DNA of 64,000 nt, taken from Cohnella terricola. Lineage in GTDB: Bacteria > Bacillota > Bacilli > Paenibacillales > Paenibacillaceae. Position numbers and translations under genes: made by a program. Shown piece after piece: positions 51,588 to 60,478 of this stretch. The DNA is taken from the NCBI RefSeq assembly GCF_007786475.1, contig NZ_VNJJ01000015.1, forward strand, positions 1-64,000. Direction: 5' to 3'. Numbering within the stretch: the stretch's first letter is position 1; each line of letters begins with the position of its first letter. The notes beneath the pieces were generated by a model, which was not told the DNA's origin, searched no databases, and saw only the letters and a list, made by a program, of their open reading frames with translations.

Positions 51588-52310
51588 ATGACAAAAAAAG
51601 TGCTTGTCACCGGTGCGGACAGAGGGCTGGGCTTTTCATTTACGAAGCAACTGCTGGAGAAGGGCCACACTGTATTTGCGGGACAATTTATTGAGGATTG
51701 GCATTTTCTGAGCGAGCTTCAGGAGAAGTATCCAGAGACATTGCATATTGTGCCACTCGATATCGGAGACGATGAAAGCGTCAAACGCGCAGCACGCCGG
51801 GTGGCCTCCAAGACGCAGAGTCTAGACATCATTATTAACAATGCAGGTATTGGTACACAGGGCGATAACTCGACAATTTTGGTCGAACAGGATTTTAATC
51901 TGATGCAATCCATCTATAACATCAATACGCTCGGTTCGCTGCGAGTGACGAACAGTTTGATCGGATTGCTGCTGCAGAGCGAGGATAAGCTGGTCGTGAA
52001 CATTTCATCGGAAGCGGGCAGCGTAGCGCGCAACCACCGTATTTCCGGTTATGGCTACTGCATGTCCAAATCGGCGCTGAATATGCAGTCGGCTATTGTC
52101 CATGAGCATCTGCGGAAGCTGGGCGGTCAGGTGATGGTGTTCTATCCGGGGTGGCTGCAATCGTATATGAGCGGCGAATTGAATGAGAATGCGCCTACGC
52201 ATCCAGATGAATCGGCTGCCAAGATCATTGGCCTGATCGAACAGCGAGAGCAGTATGCAGGAGAGCACCCCATCTTCTTGGATATGGACGGCAATGAGTG
52301 GCCTTGGTAG
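51588..52310 (+). CDS. Short-chain dehydrogenase/reductase
   Basis: A 240-residue SDR enzyme with cofactor motif TGADRGLGF (residues 8-16), IINNAGIG, serine in VVNISSEAGS, and the active-site pair in GYGYCMSKSAL (Y-x-x-x-K intact). The lack of an acidic residue at the end of the second strand (AGQFIEDW) leaves NADP or NAD open. GGGGAG precedes the ATG. It is followed closely by a ThuA-like and an MFS gene, probably one operon for handling a sugar-like or xenobiotic compound. Confidence 0.92.
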   Translation: MTKKVLVTGADRGLGFSFTKQLLEKGHTVFAGQFIEDWHFLSELQEKYPETLHIVPLDIGDDESVKRAARRVASKTQSLDIIINNAGIGTQGDNSTILVEQDFNLMQSIYNINTLGSLRVTNSLIGLLLQSEDKLVVNISSEAGSVARNHRISGYGYCMSKSALNMQSAIVHEHLRKLGGQVMVFYPGWLQSYMSGELNENAPTHPDESAAKIIGLIEQREQYAGEHPIFLDMDGNEWPW

Positions 52311-52343
52311 ACTAAGGATAATTATGGAGGGGGAGGAAAGAAC

Positions 52344-52973
52344 ATGTTTAAAGCGTTGGCGCTGGGAAATTACACGGATGTGAAATATCATCCATTTGAA
52401 AAAGTGGACCGCGAAATTGAAGCTTGCTTTGACGGGGTTGCGGAGGTTACCAGTACAGGCGATTACAGCGTGCTGAACCAAAAGACGCTTGGCAGCTACG
52501 AGCTTTTTATCTCGTATACGGAATTTGCGGATGAGCCACTATCGCAGGAGCGTACTGCAGCCCTGTTGCAATATGTGGCAGGCGGAGGCGGGTTGCTAGT
52601 CATTCATAATGGTATTTCGCTGCAAAAAAATAAAGAGCTTATGGCAATGATCGGCGCCAAGTTTACCGGACATCCTGAGTTTACGACACTCCCCGTAAGA
52701 AGCGTGCAGCCGGATCATCCGATTATGAAGGGAATCGCCCCTTACGATATCGATGACGAGCCGTACAGATTTGATATGATGCCGCACTATGAAACTACAA
52801 TTCTGGCCGAATACGAGCACGATGGGCAGCTATGGCCGGCTGCATGGGCGCATGAATTCGGTCTGGGCAGAGTGGTCTACCTCATGAACGGACATCAATT
52901 ATCCTGTTTCTCGGTGCCGGCATTTCGCCAACTGATCAAGCAAGCCGGTCTCTGGGCAGCTAAATTCTGGTAG
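52344..52973 (+). CDS. ThuA-like domain protein
   Basis: A 209-residue protein of the ThuA (trehalose-utilisation, glutamine-amidotransferase-like fold) family: YELFISYTEFADEPLSQERT, YVAGGGGLLVIHNGIS, then VRSVQPDHPIMKGIAPYDID and the ending HEFGLGRVVYLMNGHQL. It has no amidotransferase cysteine, as usual in ThuA proteins. Relatives lie in sugar-metabolism clusters. GGAGG precedes the ATG. It is in the same operon as the SDR and MFS genes, with only 8 bases to the transporter. Confidence 0.87.
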   Translation: MFKALALGNYTDVKYHPFEKVDREIEACFDGVAEVTSTGDYSVLNQKTLGSYELFISYTEFADEPLSQERTAALLQYVAGGGGLLVIHNGISLQKNKELMAMIGAKFTGHPEFTTLPVRSVQPDHPIMKGIAPYDIDDEPYRFDMMPHYETTILAEYEHDGQLWPAAWAHEFGLGRVVYLMNGHQLSCFSVPAFRQLIKQAGLWAAKFW

Positions 52974-52981
52974 GTAGAGCC

Positions 52982-54202
52982 TTGGCAACCCTGGAAGCTG
53001 CGAAACAACAGGCGAAGACCATCTACCCCATTTTGGGACTTGTAAGCGCAGCCCATCTGCTGAATGATTCCTTACAGGCCGTCATAACCGCCTCGTATCC
53101 TGTGCTACAGGAGGCGCTGTCCTTAACGTTTACCCAGTTGGGATTCATTACATTCGCGCTGTATTTCACGTCGTCTGTCATCCAGCCCTTCGTTGGCGCG
53201 ATTGCCGATTCGCGTCCGTCACCCTTTATTTTGCCGATCGGCATGTTCATGGCTATGCTCGGCATGTTCGGCCTCGGCTTAGCCCCGGCATATTGGGCGA
53301 TACTCGCAGCGGTGCTGTTCGTCGGAGTCGCGTCGGCGATGTTTCATCCTGAAGGAGCCAGAATTGCGTACATGGCAGCGGGGCCCCGAAGAGGACTTGC
53401 CCAGTCCATCTTTCAGGTGGGAGGTAATATAGGCAGTGCGCTTGCGCCGCTTATGACCGCCTACATTTTCTTTCCGTTCGGACAAAAAGGAGCTTACTGG
53501 TTTATTCTGTTAGCCGCTGTGGGACTTATCATTCAGATCTTTGTGGCCCGTTGGTACGGTCAGCAACTGCAGTTGATGCCGACCATCGTTCGTAGGAAAG
53601 AACAGAAGAAAGTGACCTCAGATGAACGGAGCGGCGTTAAAAAGTCGATCTTCTATGTAATCGTACTCGTTTTTGCCCGTTCCTGGTTCAGCGCCAGCAT
53701 CGGCACCTATTTCGTCTTTTTCCTGATGGAGAAGTTCGATCTATCGATTCCAAATGCGCAAATCTATATCTTCACATACATGGGCGCAGGCATTATTGGC
53801 ACTTTACTTGGTGGTCCCTTGTCCGACAAGTACGGCAGAAGAAATGTGATCCTGCTATCTCTGTTGGGGACTCTCCCATTTGCACTTATTCTGCCTTTCT
53901 CGGGATTGATCGCTGCTTATCCTCTACTTTTCCTGCTTGGTCTGATTAACCACAGCAGCTTTTCAGTCACGGTAGTCTATGTACAGGAAATGATGCCTGG
54001 CAAAGTTGGAATGGTATCGGGCTTGATTACGGGTCTGGCCTTCGGCATGGGGGCGCTGGGCTCTATGGTGCTCGGCATTCTGATCGACTTAACGAGCATA
54101 TCGACTGTTATTGTTGCTTGCTCTTTTATGCCGCTCCTTGGTTTTATCGGGTTTATGCTTCCGCCGGACAAGCGTCAAAAGAGCGGTGCGGCCCACGTCT
54201 AA
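52982..54202 (+). CDS. MFS transporter, fosmidomycin-resistance (Fsr) type
   Basis: A 406-residue major-facilitator transporter with about 12 helices. The N-terminal AAHLLNDSLQAVITASYPVL, the SSVIQPFVGAIADSR loop and the MFHPEGARIAYMAAGPRRG motif are characteristic of the Fsr branch, and GGPLSDKYGRRNVIL is the second-half loop. Members export drugs such as fosmidomycin or sugars; the true substrate is unknown. The TTG start lies 8 bases after the ThuA stop. It is the end of the SDR-ThuA-MFS operon. Confidence 0.88.
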   Translation: MATLEAAKQQAKTIYPILGLVSAAHLLNDSLQAVITASYPVLQEALSLTFTQLGFITFALYFTSSVIQPFVGAIADSRPSPFILPIGMFMAMLGMFGLGLAPAYWAILAAVLFVGVASAMFHPEGARIAYMAAGPRRGLAQSIFQVGGNIGSALAPLMTAYIFFPFGQKGAYWFILLAAVGLIIQIFVARWYGQQLQLMPTIVRRKEQKKVTSDERSGVKKSIFYVIVLVFARSWFSASIGTYFVFFLMEKFDLSIPNAQIYIFTYMGAGIIGTLLGGPLSDKYGRRNVILLSLLGTLPFALILPFSGLIAAYPLLFLLGLINHSSFSVTVVYVQEMMPGKVGMVSGLITGLAFGMGALGSMVLGILIDLTSISTVIVACSFMPLLGFIGFMLPPDKRQKSGAAHV

Positions 54203-54210
54203 ACATTTGT

Positions 54211-54253
54211 CGAACACCCGCCTCCCGATAATGCAAAAGGAGGCGGGTGTTCG
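54211..54253. terminator. Strong bidirectional terminator
   Basis: Perfect 15-base arms CGAACACCCGCCTCC and GGAGGCGGGTGTTCG between convergent genes. Confidence 0.85.
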
Positions 54254-54255
54254 CG

Positions 54256-55620
54256 TTAAACGGTAGACGCTCTCTTTTTTCTACGGATGAAGCGCCGATC
54301 GATGAAAAAAGCGACGAGCAGAGAAAGGACGCCGAGCAAAATCGGTATGCCGAACGCTTCTAAAGAGAAGGATCTGCCTTCCAACTTCAGGTGGTCGGTG
54401 GCACGATATTCGAGCCGCTTGGCGGCAAATTTCGCCGTCTGGATATCTTCTTGACGGGCCAAATCCTCGAATGCGGGATCCATTGCAAACCGGTCCGCCG
54501 CGTCACGGTGCAGGAATAGCAGTTTCGCGTTATTGCCGCTGTTCTTCCATTGGTTGATGTCTTCGGCGGCTGCAGCATCGGCATCGGCACCAACGACAAT
54601 CATTTTCGCCAGCTTAGGCACGTTGTTGATCTGATATCGCGCGACTAGGTTCAGGCCGTGCTTCGTTACAATCGGTTCGTTTGTACTGGAAACGGTTAAC
54701 GTTATCGTCGTGCCGGAAGCGGCGTACGTATCGAATGCGGCGGACAAGTCCAGCTCATCGGCGCCGTTGTATAATAGCACGCCCGCTTTTACTTTGTTCC
54801 ACTGAAAAGCGTTGTTTAGTACGTACGTGATATCGCTCAGCCCGGCAACGAACGGTTTCATTTGCGGGTTTGTCACGTAGTCGTAAGAGGGATAGTTCAT
54901 CTCTTTCGCCACTTTCTTCGCCGCCGCCTCACCCAACTGTTGGGAGATGACGTATAACGTAGCGTCGATCCCCGATGTCAGACCGGCGGAAGATACAATA
55001 TGGCCTTGAGGGACGTAGCGCTGATCTTTCACCCACTGGGTGTCCGGATATTTTTTAATGAGCCGGTTGATGTCTCCCCAGTGCGTCGCTGCCGTTTTAC
55101 CGTTCAGCAAGCCGGTATCCGCCAGGTTTTCGGCTCCGTTGCAAATAGAGATTAACGTCGTCTTGGCGCCAGAGTGCTTCCGTATCCATTCACGGACTGG
55201 CGCGTATTTTTTCTCGTCTAAAATCGGCATAAACGGAATGACAATAATGTCTGGGTTTCTGCCGAGCATCGCATCCATTTCTTCAAACGAATAATGCGGG
55301 ACGACATCGAGTCCGCCGGTTAGCGATTTAATTCCGCGATCGGGGGCCACGCCGTATACATTGTAAGCTTCCGTCATCGCAAACATCTCGTACGGAACCA
55401 GAAAATCGAACACCTCCGTCACTTCATTCGCCAGCAGCACGGCCACTGTCGGTTTGTTCGCTTCATATTTCGGTACCTGCACATCCGCCAATTTAGGCGA
55501 GGTTTTATCGTAAACCGACATTCCGGCATTCATCGTATGGATGAACCCGATCGCGCCTGTCCCCCCTAAGACGACAACAAAAACGATGAGATAGATCATG
55601 ATACGTAATACAGCTTTCAC
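54256..55620 (-). CDS. Membrane-anchored double DJ-1/PfpI protein
   Basis: A 454-residue protein with helices at both ends (IMIYLIVFVVVLGGTGAIGF and FGIPILLGVLSLLVAFFIDR), so the middle is probably outside the cell. The first DJ-1/PfpI domain (about 57-250) has the nucleophile C160 in LISICNGAENLADTG and H180 in TAATHWGD. A second, shorter module (about 280-400) begins KAGVLLYNGADELDLSAAFD without a cysteine. Similar domains occur in transcription regulators and chaperone-like hydrolases. No partner genes are evident. The function is unknown. Confidence 0.8.
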   Translation of the reverse strand: MKAVLRIMIYLIVFVVVLGGTGAIGFIHTMNAGMSVYDKTSPKLADVQVPKYEANKPTVAVLLANEVTEVFDFLVPYEMFAMTEAYNVYGVAPDRGIKSLTGGLDVVPHYSFEEMDAMLGRNPDIIVIPFMPILDEKKYAPVREWIRKHSGAKTTLISICNGAENLADTGLLNGKTAATHWGDINRLIKKYPDTQWVKDQRYVPQGHIVSSAGLTSGIDATLYVISQQLGEAAAKKVAKEMNYPSYDYVTNPQMKPFVAGLSDITYVLNNAFQWNKVKAGVLLYNGADELDLSAAFDTYAASGTTITLTVSSTNEPIVTKHGLNLVARYQINNVPKLAKMIVVGADADAAAAEDINQWKNSGNNAKLLFLHRDAADRFAMDPAFEDLARQEDIQTAKFAAKRLEYRATDHLKLEGRSFSLEAFGIPILLGVLSLLVAFFIDRRFIRRKKRASTV

Positions 55621-55763
55621 ATGCTTCGCTCCTTCGGCCTAATCTGCTTCCCCATTAAATTTATCAGAATATGATAAACATATCGTCTGACTGTGGTTTG
55701 GTAGAAGGCTCGCCTAACGTTGGAGCGGCCGCTGGACTCTGGTCTGTATTAGAAAGGAAGTGT

Positions 55764-55841
55764 CGGACTTATATTGCGGAACCGGATGGAAACCGGTTTA
55801 TGGTAAACGGAATAATTATTCTTGGGGCCTCATTCGTGTGA
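55764..55841 (+). pseudogene. Possible VOC C-terminal scrap
   Basis: The frame reads RTYIAEPDGNRFMVNG and stops. EPDGNRFMV resembles the last strand of VOC proteins. No start or ribosome site. Confidence 0.3.
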
Positions 55842-55917
55842 TACAAGTATTGCTCACTTTCCGGAGCGATTTGCGTGGCAGTGTCATGAGTAGAGGGTTT
55901 AAAAAGAGTATAATAAT

Positions 55918-56292
55918 ATGTTTTCAGTGTTACTAGTTTCAATATCGATTTCCCCTATGCTGCCGGACCGCTCAAAAGCCATATGTACTTGCGTTAGCGG
56001 TTATACCAAAAAGAAAGTGACTAGGGTTAGTGGATATTACAGGGGTTATGGATCAACCAGCGATTCCTCCAACATTGATTCTTATACAAATTTCTATTCG
56101 GACAGCTACAATTACTATGGATCGTCAAAAATCACCAATTTATACAAAGGAAATTATTTCGTAGGAACTACTGATAGCGAGTTTGTTGATAGCAGTGATC
56201 AAAATGCTGCTATAAAAGAAAAGTATTTACTTTATAATTTTTTGGATTACAATTTGAATGGCTTTGGCATTAAATACTTATTGTGGCTCTAA
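55918..56292 (+). CDS. Hypothetical exported Tyr/Ser-rich protein, possibly broken
   Basis: A 124-residue frame. After a poor signal-like start it reads KAICTCVSGYTKKKVTRVSG and then YYRGYGSTSDSSNIDSYTNF, which recalls small secreted proteins with G-Y-T-R-x-x-G-T repeats. A TATAAT box lies directly before the ATG and no ribosome site is seen, so the true start may be elsewhere or lost. It lies in the AT-rich debris zone. I am not sure it is expressed. Confidence 0.3.
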   Translation: MFSVLLVSISISPMLPDRSKAICTCVSGYTKKKVTRVSGYYRGYGSTSDSSNIDSYTNFYSDSYNYYGSSKITNLYKGNYFVGTTDSEFVDSSDQNAAIKEKYLLYNFLDYNLNGFGIKYLLWL

Positions 56293-56429
56293 ATGAGGTA
56301 GAGTCGGATAAGTCAAAGAGCAGTCTGCATTAAATATAGTAACTCAATTTAATGAAGATTTGGGATATGATGAAGCCTCGGCCGTAAGCAGCAGTAGGTT
56401 CGATTTAACCAGCGAAATTACTTTGAAGA

Positions 56430-56615
56430 TTACCTTTGTAATGTTGCGGGAAGTATAAACCTAACCGTCTTTCTCGAGATATTCAGGCGCTCGGCGATAG
56501 CCACCGGCCCCAGCCCTTTCGCCTGTAGAGCTTTTATCGTCACGACTTGAATTATCCATAATCTTCCATACTCACCCTTCGCGTTATCACTATGAAGGGT
56601 ATCGGAATCTTTCAA
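56430..56615 (-). pseudogene. Helix-turn-helix remnant of a transposase-like protein
   Basis: A 61-residue frame containing IKALQAKGLGPVAIAERLNI and SRKTVRFIL, a helix-turn-helix like the N-terminus of IS21-type transposases or resolvases. The catalytic part is missing. It marks past mobile-element activity beside the HEPN-STAND gene. Confidence 0.5.
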
Positions 56616-57045
56616 ATTGCACGTTCTACCCTGCGATTATAATGGGTAATTATGCACGGTTTTTTTGGTAATGCACATTTGGGGTAATTTCATATTTTCT
56701 TAGACAATTAAAGTACAGAGCATCTGAGGCGTGACCTCCGGTGCTCTGTTTTTATGGCTGTAGTCAATATTAAGTCAACAATGGCTTTCATTGGCACTTT
56801 CAGCGCGGAACTGAGTGAATACCCGAAAAACAATACAATTGGAAGCCCGAATTCCTTTGGCTAAGCACTTTAGCATCATATTTGAAGTTAGCAATCAAAG
56901 AGTGTGCTAATCAACTCATGATTCAACTAGACTTGTAGTAGCGTAATCTTGAACAAACTAACCGGCGACAGCGTATACTAACTTTAGTGTGGATTTTACT
57001 ATATAGGACAATTTAATTGGGATTGTATGTCTCTAGACTTACTTG

Positions 57046-57061
57046 TGGTAAAATATTACCA
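57046..57061. promoter_or_regulatory. Short palindrome upstream of the HEPN-STAND gene
   Basis: TGGTAA-AATA-TTACCA, 31 bases before the ATG, in the promoter zone. It may bind a regulator, possibly one encoded elsewhere. Confidence 0.35.
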
Positions 57062-57091
57062 TAATATTAGGTTAAAGGGAGTTTTCATTCA

Positions 57092-59722
57092 ATGATAAAC
57101 ATTAATCTGGGAACAAGAATCATTATGTTTTCGATCTGTACTTCAATTGAATTTGATTTAAAGAATTATTTATTATCCTGCGGATCGAATATTAAGTATT
57201 CCCCAGAAATGATTAGTAAAGCTAAGTTTAGAAACGCAAAAATTGATATCGAAAATGATGCTGATATGCTAAATCAACTGGATTTGGGAGATTATGTAAC
57301 GATTATTTCTGGCAATCCTTTTGACTTTAAGACAAATAATGAAAAATCGCAGTTAATGGTTGAATACTTCGAAAAAGTAATCCCTGTGAGAAATAGAGTT
57401 ATGCATACAAAACCGTTAGAACTAGGTGATAGGGCAATTCTTTCAGAGGTAATTGAACAAATTGATGAAACAATTCATTGGATTGAGTGGGTACAAACAT
57501 TAGAAACAAGAAAAATAATAAATACAGATCCAAGTAGATTAGTTGTTCAGAGTTATCCCAAGGTTATCGAATTTAGCCCTCAGATTTATCATAATATTCC
57601 TGAGCCTGAATTTGATGATACAGGTTACATTGGAAGGAAAAAAGAAGTTACCGAAATCAAGGAATTGCTTCTAAACAATAAAAACCAAATTATTACCATT
57701 ATAGGTAATGGAGGAATTGGGAAAACGGCGATAACAGTAAAAACTTTATATGATTTAATTGAAGATCCACGATGCAAGTTTGATGCAATTATATGGATAT
57801 CTTTAAAAACAAGAACTCTATCAAAGGGTGAATTTGTTATTTTAAATAATTCAATTAAAGATATCCCTAATTTATATTTGGCTGGTGAATTAAGTGCTGT
57901 CAAAGAAGAGGGCCAAACTCCAAAAGAAAACCTATTAAAATTTATGAAAGAATTTAATGTTTTGTTAGTATTGGACAATCTAGAGACGATAAATAATGAG
58001 GATATTAATCAGTTTATTAAAGATATACCTGAAAATTCTAAGGTATTAATTACATCTCGTCACGGTATTGGAGAGCTTGAATACCGATATGTCCTTCAAG
58101 GAATGAGTAGTAAAGATTCAACTACATACTTCAGAGAACTTTCTAAATATTACGGCTTAGAGTTATATAAACGAACAGATGATCAAATTAAAGAAGTTGT
58201 TAACAATCATTTGTATTCTAACCCTCTTTCAATTAAATGGTTTATTTCCGGTGTATTTAATGGATTAAGTGAAAATGTATTAATTTCGAAAAAATCAGAA
58301 CTTGTTGAGTTCTGTATGTCTAACGTGTATAACAAGTTAAGTCCAAATTCAAAAGCAATCCTGCAACTATTTTTAATTGAGAAGAAAGAGTTAAGTTTAG
58401 GCGAAATTGATTATTTTAGTGATATTTCAGACGTTGAGTTAAGAGTAGCTATTAATGAATTACTTTATACGAATATGATAATGTTAAGAGCGGGAATATA
58501 TACTGTGAATGACATGTCAAGGGATTACTTAACTATTTATCAAGCACCTGACAACAAATTGGTTACAAGTACTTTCAGTAAAAGGAAAAAATTAAATGAC
58601 ATATTACAATCCATTAGAGTAGAAAATGAGAATGATCCCTTTAACCCAAAATCAATGTTCGCAAATCTACAAAATGATAATAGAAAACTTGCATCTTATT
58701 ATCTTACAAATGCACTGGAAAGAAGTTCGAAAAATGATTGGGAAATTGCTTTTCACTTTGTAGAAAAAGCTGCAAATATCTCGCCTGACTATTTTGAAGT
58801 ATATAAAATAAAGGCTTTTATTATGGCAGAAAAGACAGAACTATTCGGGGCATTAAATAACTACCAAATAGCGTTAGATAAATGTGATACCGAATTTGAA
58901 AGAGCTTCCGTGTTGTATTTATTTGCTGTCTTTTATGTTATAAAGCTGACGGAACATACTAAGGCGCTAGAACTTATACTTGAAGCAGAAAAGATCTGTC
59001 CAGATGAAATAATGATACTTTTAGAAAAAGCACGTATTTTAATGTATCTAGGAAAATATAATGAAGCAGAAGAAATACTTGCATATTATAGTTTACATAG
59101 GGAAAAGTATAATCTAAAAACACAGAACATTCTTGCTTCAAGATTTGCAGAGTTATTTAGAAGAAAGTCAGAGAAATTTGAAAATAGAGATATTGATAAA
59201 AAAAGAGAACTATTATTCCGTGGTGTGGAAGAGATAGAAAAATTACCACAGATTGATAGGAGATCCTACCTGACACTAATTTCTATATTGAAAGAAATAT
59301 CCTATTTATATTTTGATCAAACGAGTATGGAATTTTTAGTTGAAGTTCTCAAGCGGCATTTTAGTAATATTAAATCTATAAACCATTTAAATATTAAGAG
59401 AATACAGGAAGTGTTATTGGCACATAAGGCTCAAATTCCACAAGAGTTATTTAATTCGCTAGTTCCATTCATTACGGATTATAAAGCTGAAGCAAGAAAA
59501 ATTCTAGAAAAGAACAAAGGAATAATTGTGTTTACCAAAGATCATTTTGGTTTTATAGAAAACGCACATTATAAGAGTCTATACTTTAATAAAAAAATTC
59601 TTCCAGAAGGAGTAGAAGTTGGTGATTTGGTTGAGTTTGAAATTAAAGAATATCCGGGAGGACGAACGTATTGTAACAGTATTATTAAGGTCGAGATAGA
59701 GGAAGAAGTATACGAATCGTAA
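57092..59722 (+). CDS. HEPN-STAND NTPase-TPR-cold-shock protein, candidate antiphage sensor
   Basis: An 876-residue soluble protein with four parts. The N-terminal 1-140 is a Swt1/HEPN-like helical domain with R100-NRVM-H105, the R-x4-H ribonuclease motif. At 178-420 lies a STAND/NB-ARC NTPase: YIGR, P-loop GNGGIGKT (205-212), Walker B LLVLDN (291-296), sensor LITSRHGIGE (319-328) and NPLSIKWF. A winged-helix-like part and TPR-like helices follow (about 420-790, for example EIMILLEKARILMYLGKYNE). The last 65 residues form a cold-shock-like OB fold (KGIIVFTKDHFGFIE, GVEVGDLVEFEI). A nuclease effector, switch and nucleic-acid-binding sensor in one chain is the design of prokaryotic NLR-like defence proteins. 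It is strongly AT-rich compared with its neighbours. AAGGGAG lies 10 bases before the ATG. Confidence 0.85.
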   Translation: MININLGTRIIMFSICTSIEFDLKNYLLSCGSNIKYSPEMISKAKFRNAKIDIENDADMLNQLDLGDYVTIISGNPFDFKTNNEKSQLMVEYFEKVIPVRNRVMHTKPLELGDRAILSEVIEQIDETIHWIEWVQTLETRKIINTDPSRLVVQSYPKVIEFSPQIYHNIPEPEFDDTGYIGRKKEVTEIKELLLNNKNQIITIIGNGGIGKTAITVKTLYDLIEDPRCKFDAIIWISLKTRTLSKGEFVILNNSIKDIPNLYLAGELSAVKEEGQTPKENLLKFMKEFNVLLVLDNLETINNEDINQFIKDIPENSKVLITSRHGIGELEYRYVLQGMSSKDSTTYFRELSKYYGLELYKRTDDQIKEVVNNHLYSNPLSIKWFISGVFNGLSENVLISKKSELVEFCMSNVYNKLSPNSKAILQLFLIEKKELSLGEIDYFSDISDVELRVAINELLYTNMIMLRAGIYTVNDMSRDYLTIYQAPDNKLVTSTFSKRKKLNDILQSIRVENENDPFNPKSMFANLQNDNRKLASYYLTNALERSSKNDWEIAFHFVEKAANISPDYFEVYKIKAFIMAEKTELFGALNNYQIALDKCDTEFERASVLYLFAVFYVIKLTEHTKALELILEAEKICPDEIMILLEKARILMYLGKYNEAEEILAYYSLHREKYNLKTQNILASRFAELFRRKSEKFENRDIDKKRELLFRGVEEIEKLPQIDRRSYLTLISILKEISYLYFDQTSMEFLVEVLKRHFSNIKSINHLNIKRIQEVLLAHKAQIPQELFNSLVPFITDYKAEARKILEKNKGIIVFTKDHFGFIENAHYKSLYFNKKILPEGVEVGDLVEFEIKEYPGGRTYCNSIIKVEIEEEVYES

Positions 59723-59885
59723 TGCTAAGTTCCTAATTATTCAACGAAACATTATGTAGAATCACACCATGCACTATAATATTCTGCTAAAGAATTCAAT
59801 AACAGGGTGGAAATCTATAGATATTTCGCTGTATATTGGAGAGAGATTTAGCTGCTCCATTCTAAATTGCGAGAGGAAGAGTCGG

Positions 59886-60392
59886 ATGAATCAAAGATAT
59901 CGTAGACGGAATACGGCTGCTTTTACGGCTGCGTCTTATTTTGCGCTGGGTGTGGGCCTCTTGCTCTTCTGCTTGGGCGTGTACAACGCCGATTGGGAAC
60001 TGAATGTGAAAGGGTATTACCTGCTGTGCATGGTACTGATCACAATTACCTGTATTGTTGTGCAGAAGGTCGTTAGAGATAATTCAGAAGATAAAGAATT
60101 TCGTTTGGATAACCCGAGGCACCGTATGAGGAATACATCGGCTTTCACAGGCATGGCTTATGCGGGTTTGGTAATCGGGTATGCGATGTTCTTTATTGGG
60201 ATTTACAATGCTCCGTTTGAATTAAATGTAAAGGGATACTACATAGCTGTTATTTTTTTGATATCTTATAGTGCCATTGGCGTCCAAAAAGTAACGCGGG
60301 ATAACGCAGAAGACAACGAAATCCTTGCCGAGCAAGAAGCCAAGCGGAATACTTCGGGATACGCAAATCAAGCAGTGGGTGAAGATTCCTAA
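59886..60392 (+). CDS. YiaA/YiaB-type membrane protein, tandem domains
   Basis: A 168-residue protein with two copies of the YiaAB two-helix unit: AAFTAASYFALGVGLLLFCL with YNADWELNVKGYY, and SAFTGMAYAGLVIGYAMFFI with YNAPFELNVKGYY. Each ends in VQKV-x-RDN. The E. coli members are uncharacterised inner-membrane proteins. ATG at 59886 follows AGGAAGAG; the longer frame has no ribosome site. Its base composition returns to the genome norm, so the AT-rich island ends just before it. A strong terminator follows. Confidence 0.87.
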   Translation: MNQRYRRRNTAAFTAASYFALGVGLLLFCLGVYNADWELNVKGYYLLCMVLITITCIVVQKVVRDNSEDKEFRLDNPRHRMRNTSAFTGMAYAGLVIGYAMFFIGIYNAPFELNVKGYYIAVIFLISYSAIGVQKVTRDNAEDNEILAEQEAKRNTSGYANQAVGEDS

Positions 60393-60406
60393 ATAACGAG
60401 GACATG

Positions 60407-60446
60407 AATACAGAGCACGGTGTGATGAACACCGTTGCTCTGTATT
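60407..60446 (+). terminator. Terminator after the YiaAB gene
   Basis: AATACAGAGC pairs with GCTCTGTATT around an inner GGTGT/ACACC stem, then TTTTG. Confidence 0.85.
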
Positions 60447-60478
60447 TTTGTAAAGATAAAATGAAGGGCGGGGGCTGC

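Larger units (their letters stand above)
55621..57045. other. Gene-poor debris region
   Basis: About 1.4 kb with no convincing complete gene. It holds small coding scars (listed separately), becomes AT-rich towards the right, and lies directly before the HEPN-STAND gene, as expected of an insertion site. Confidence 0.6.
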
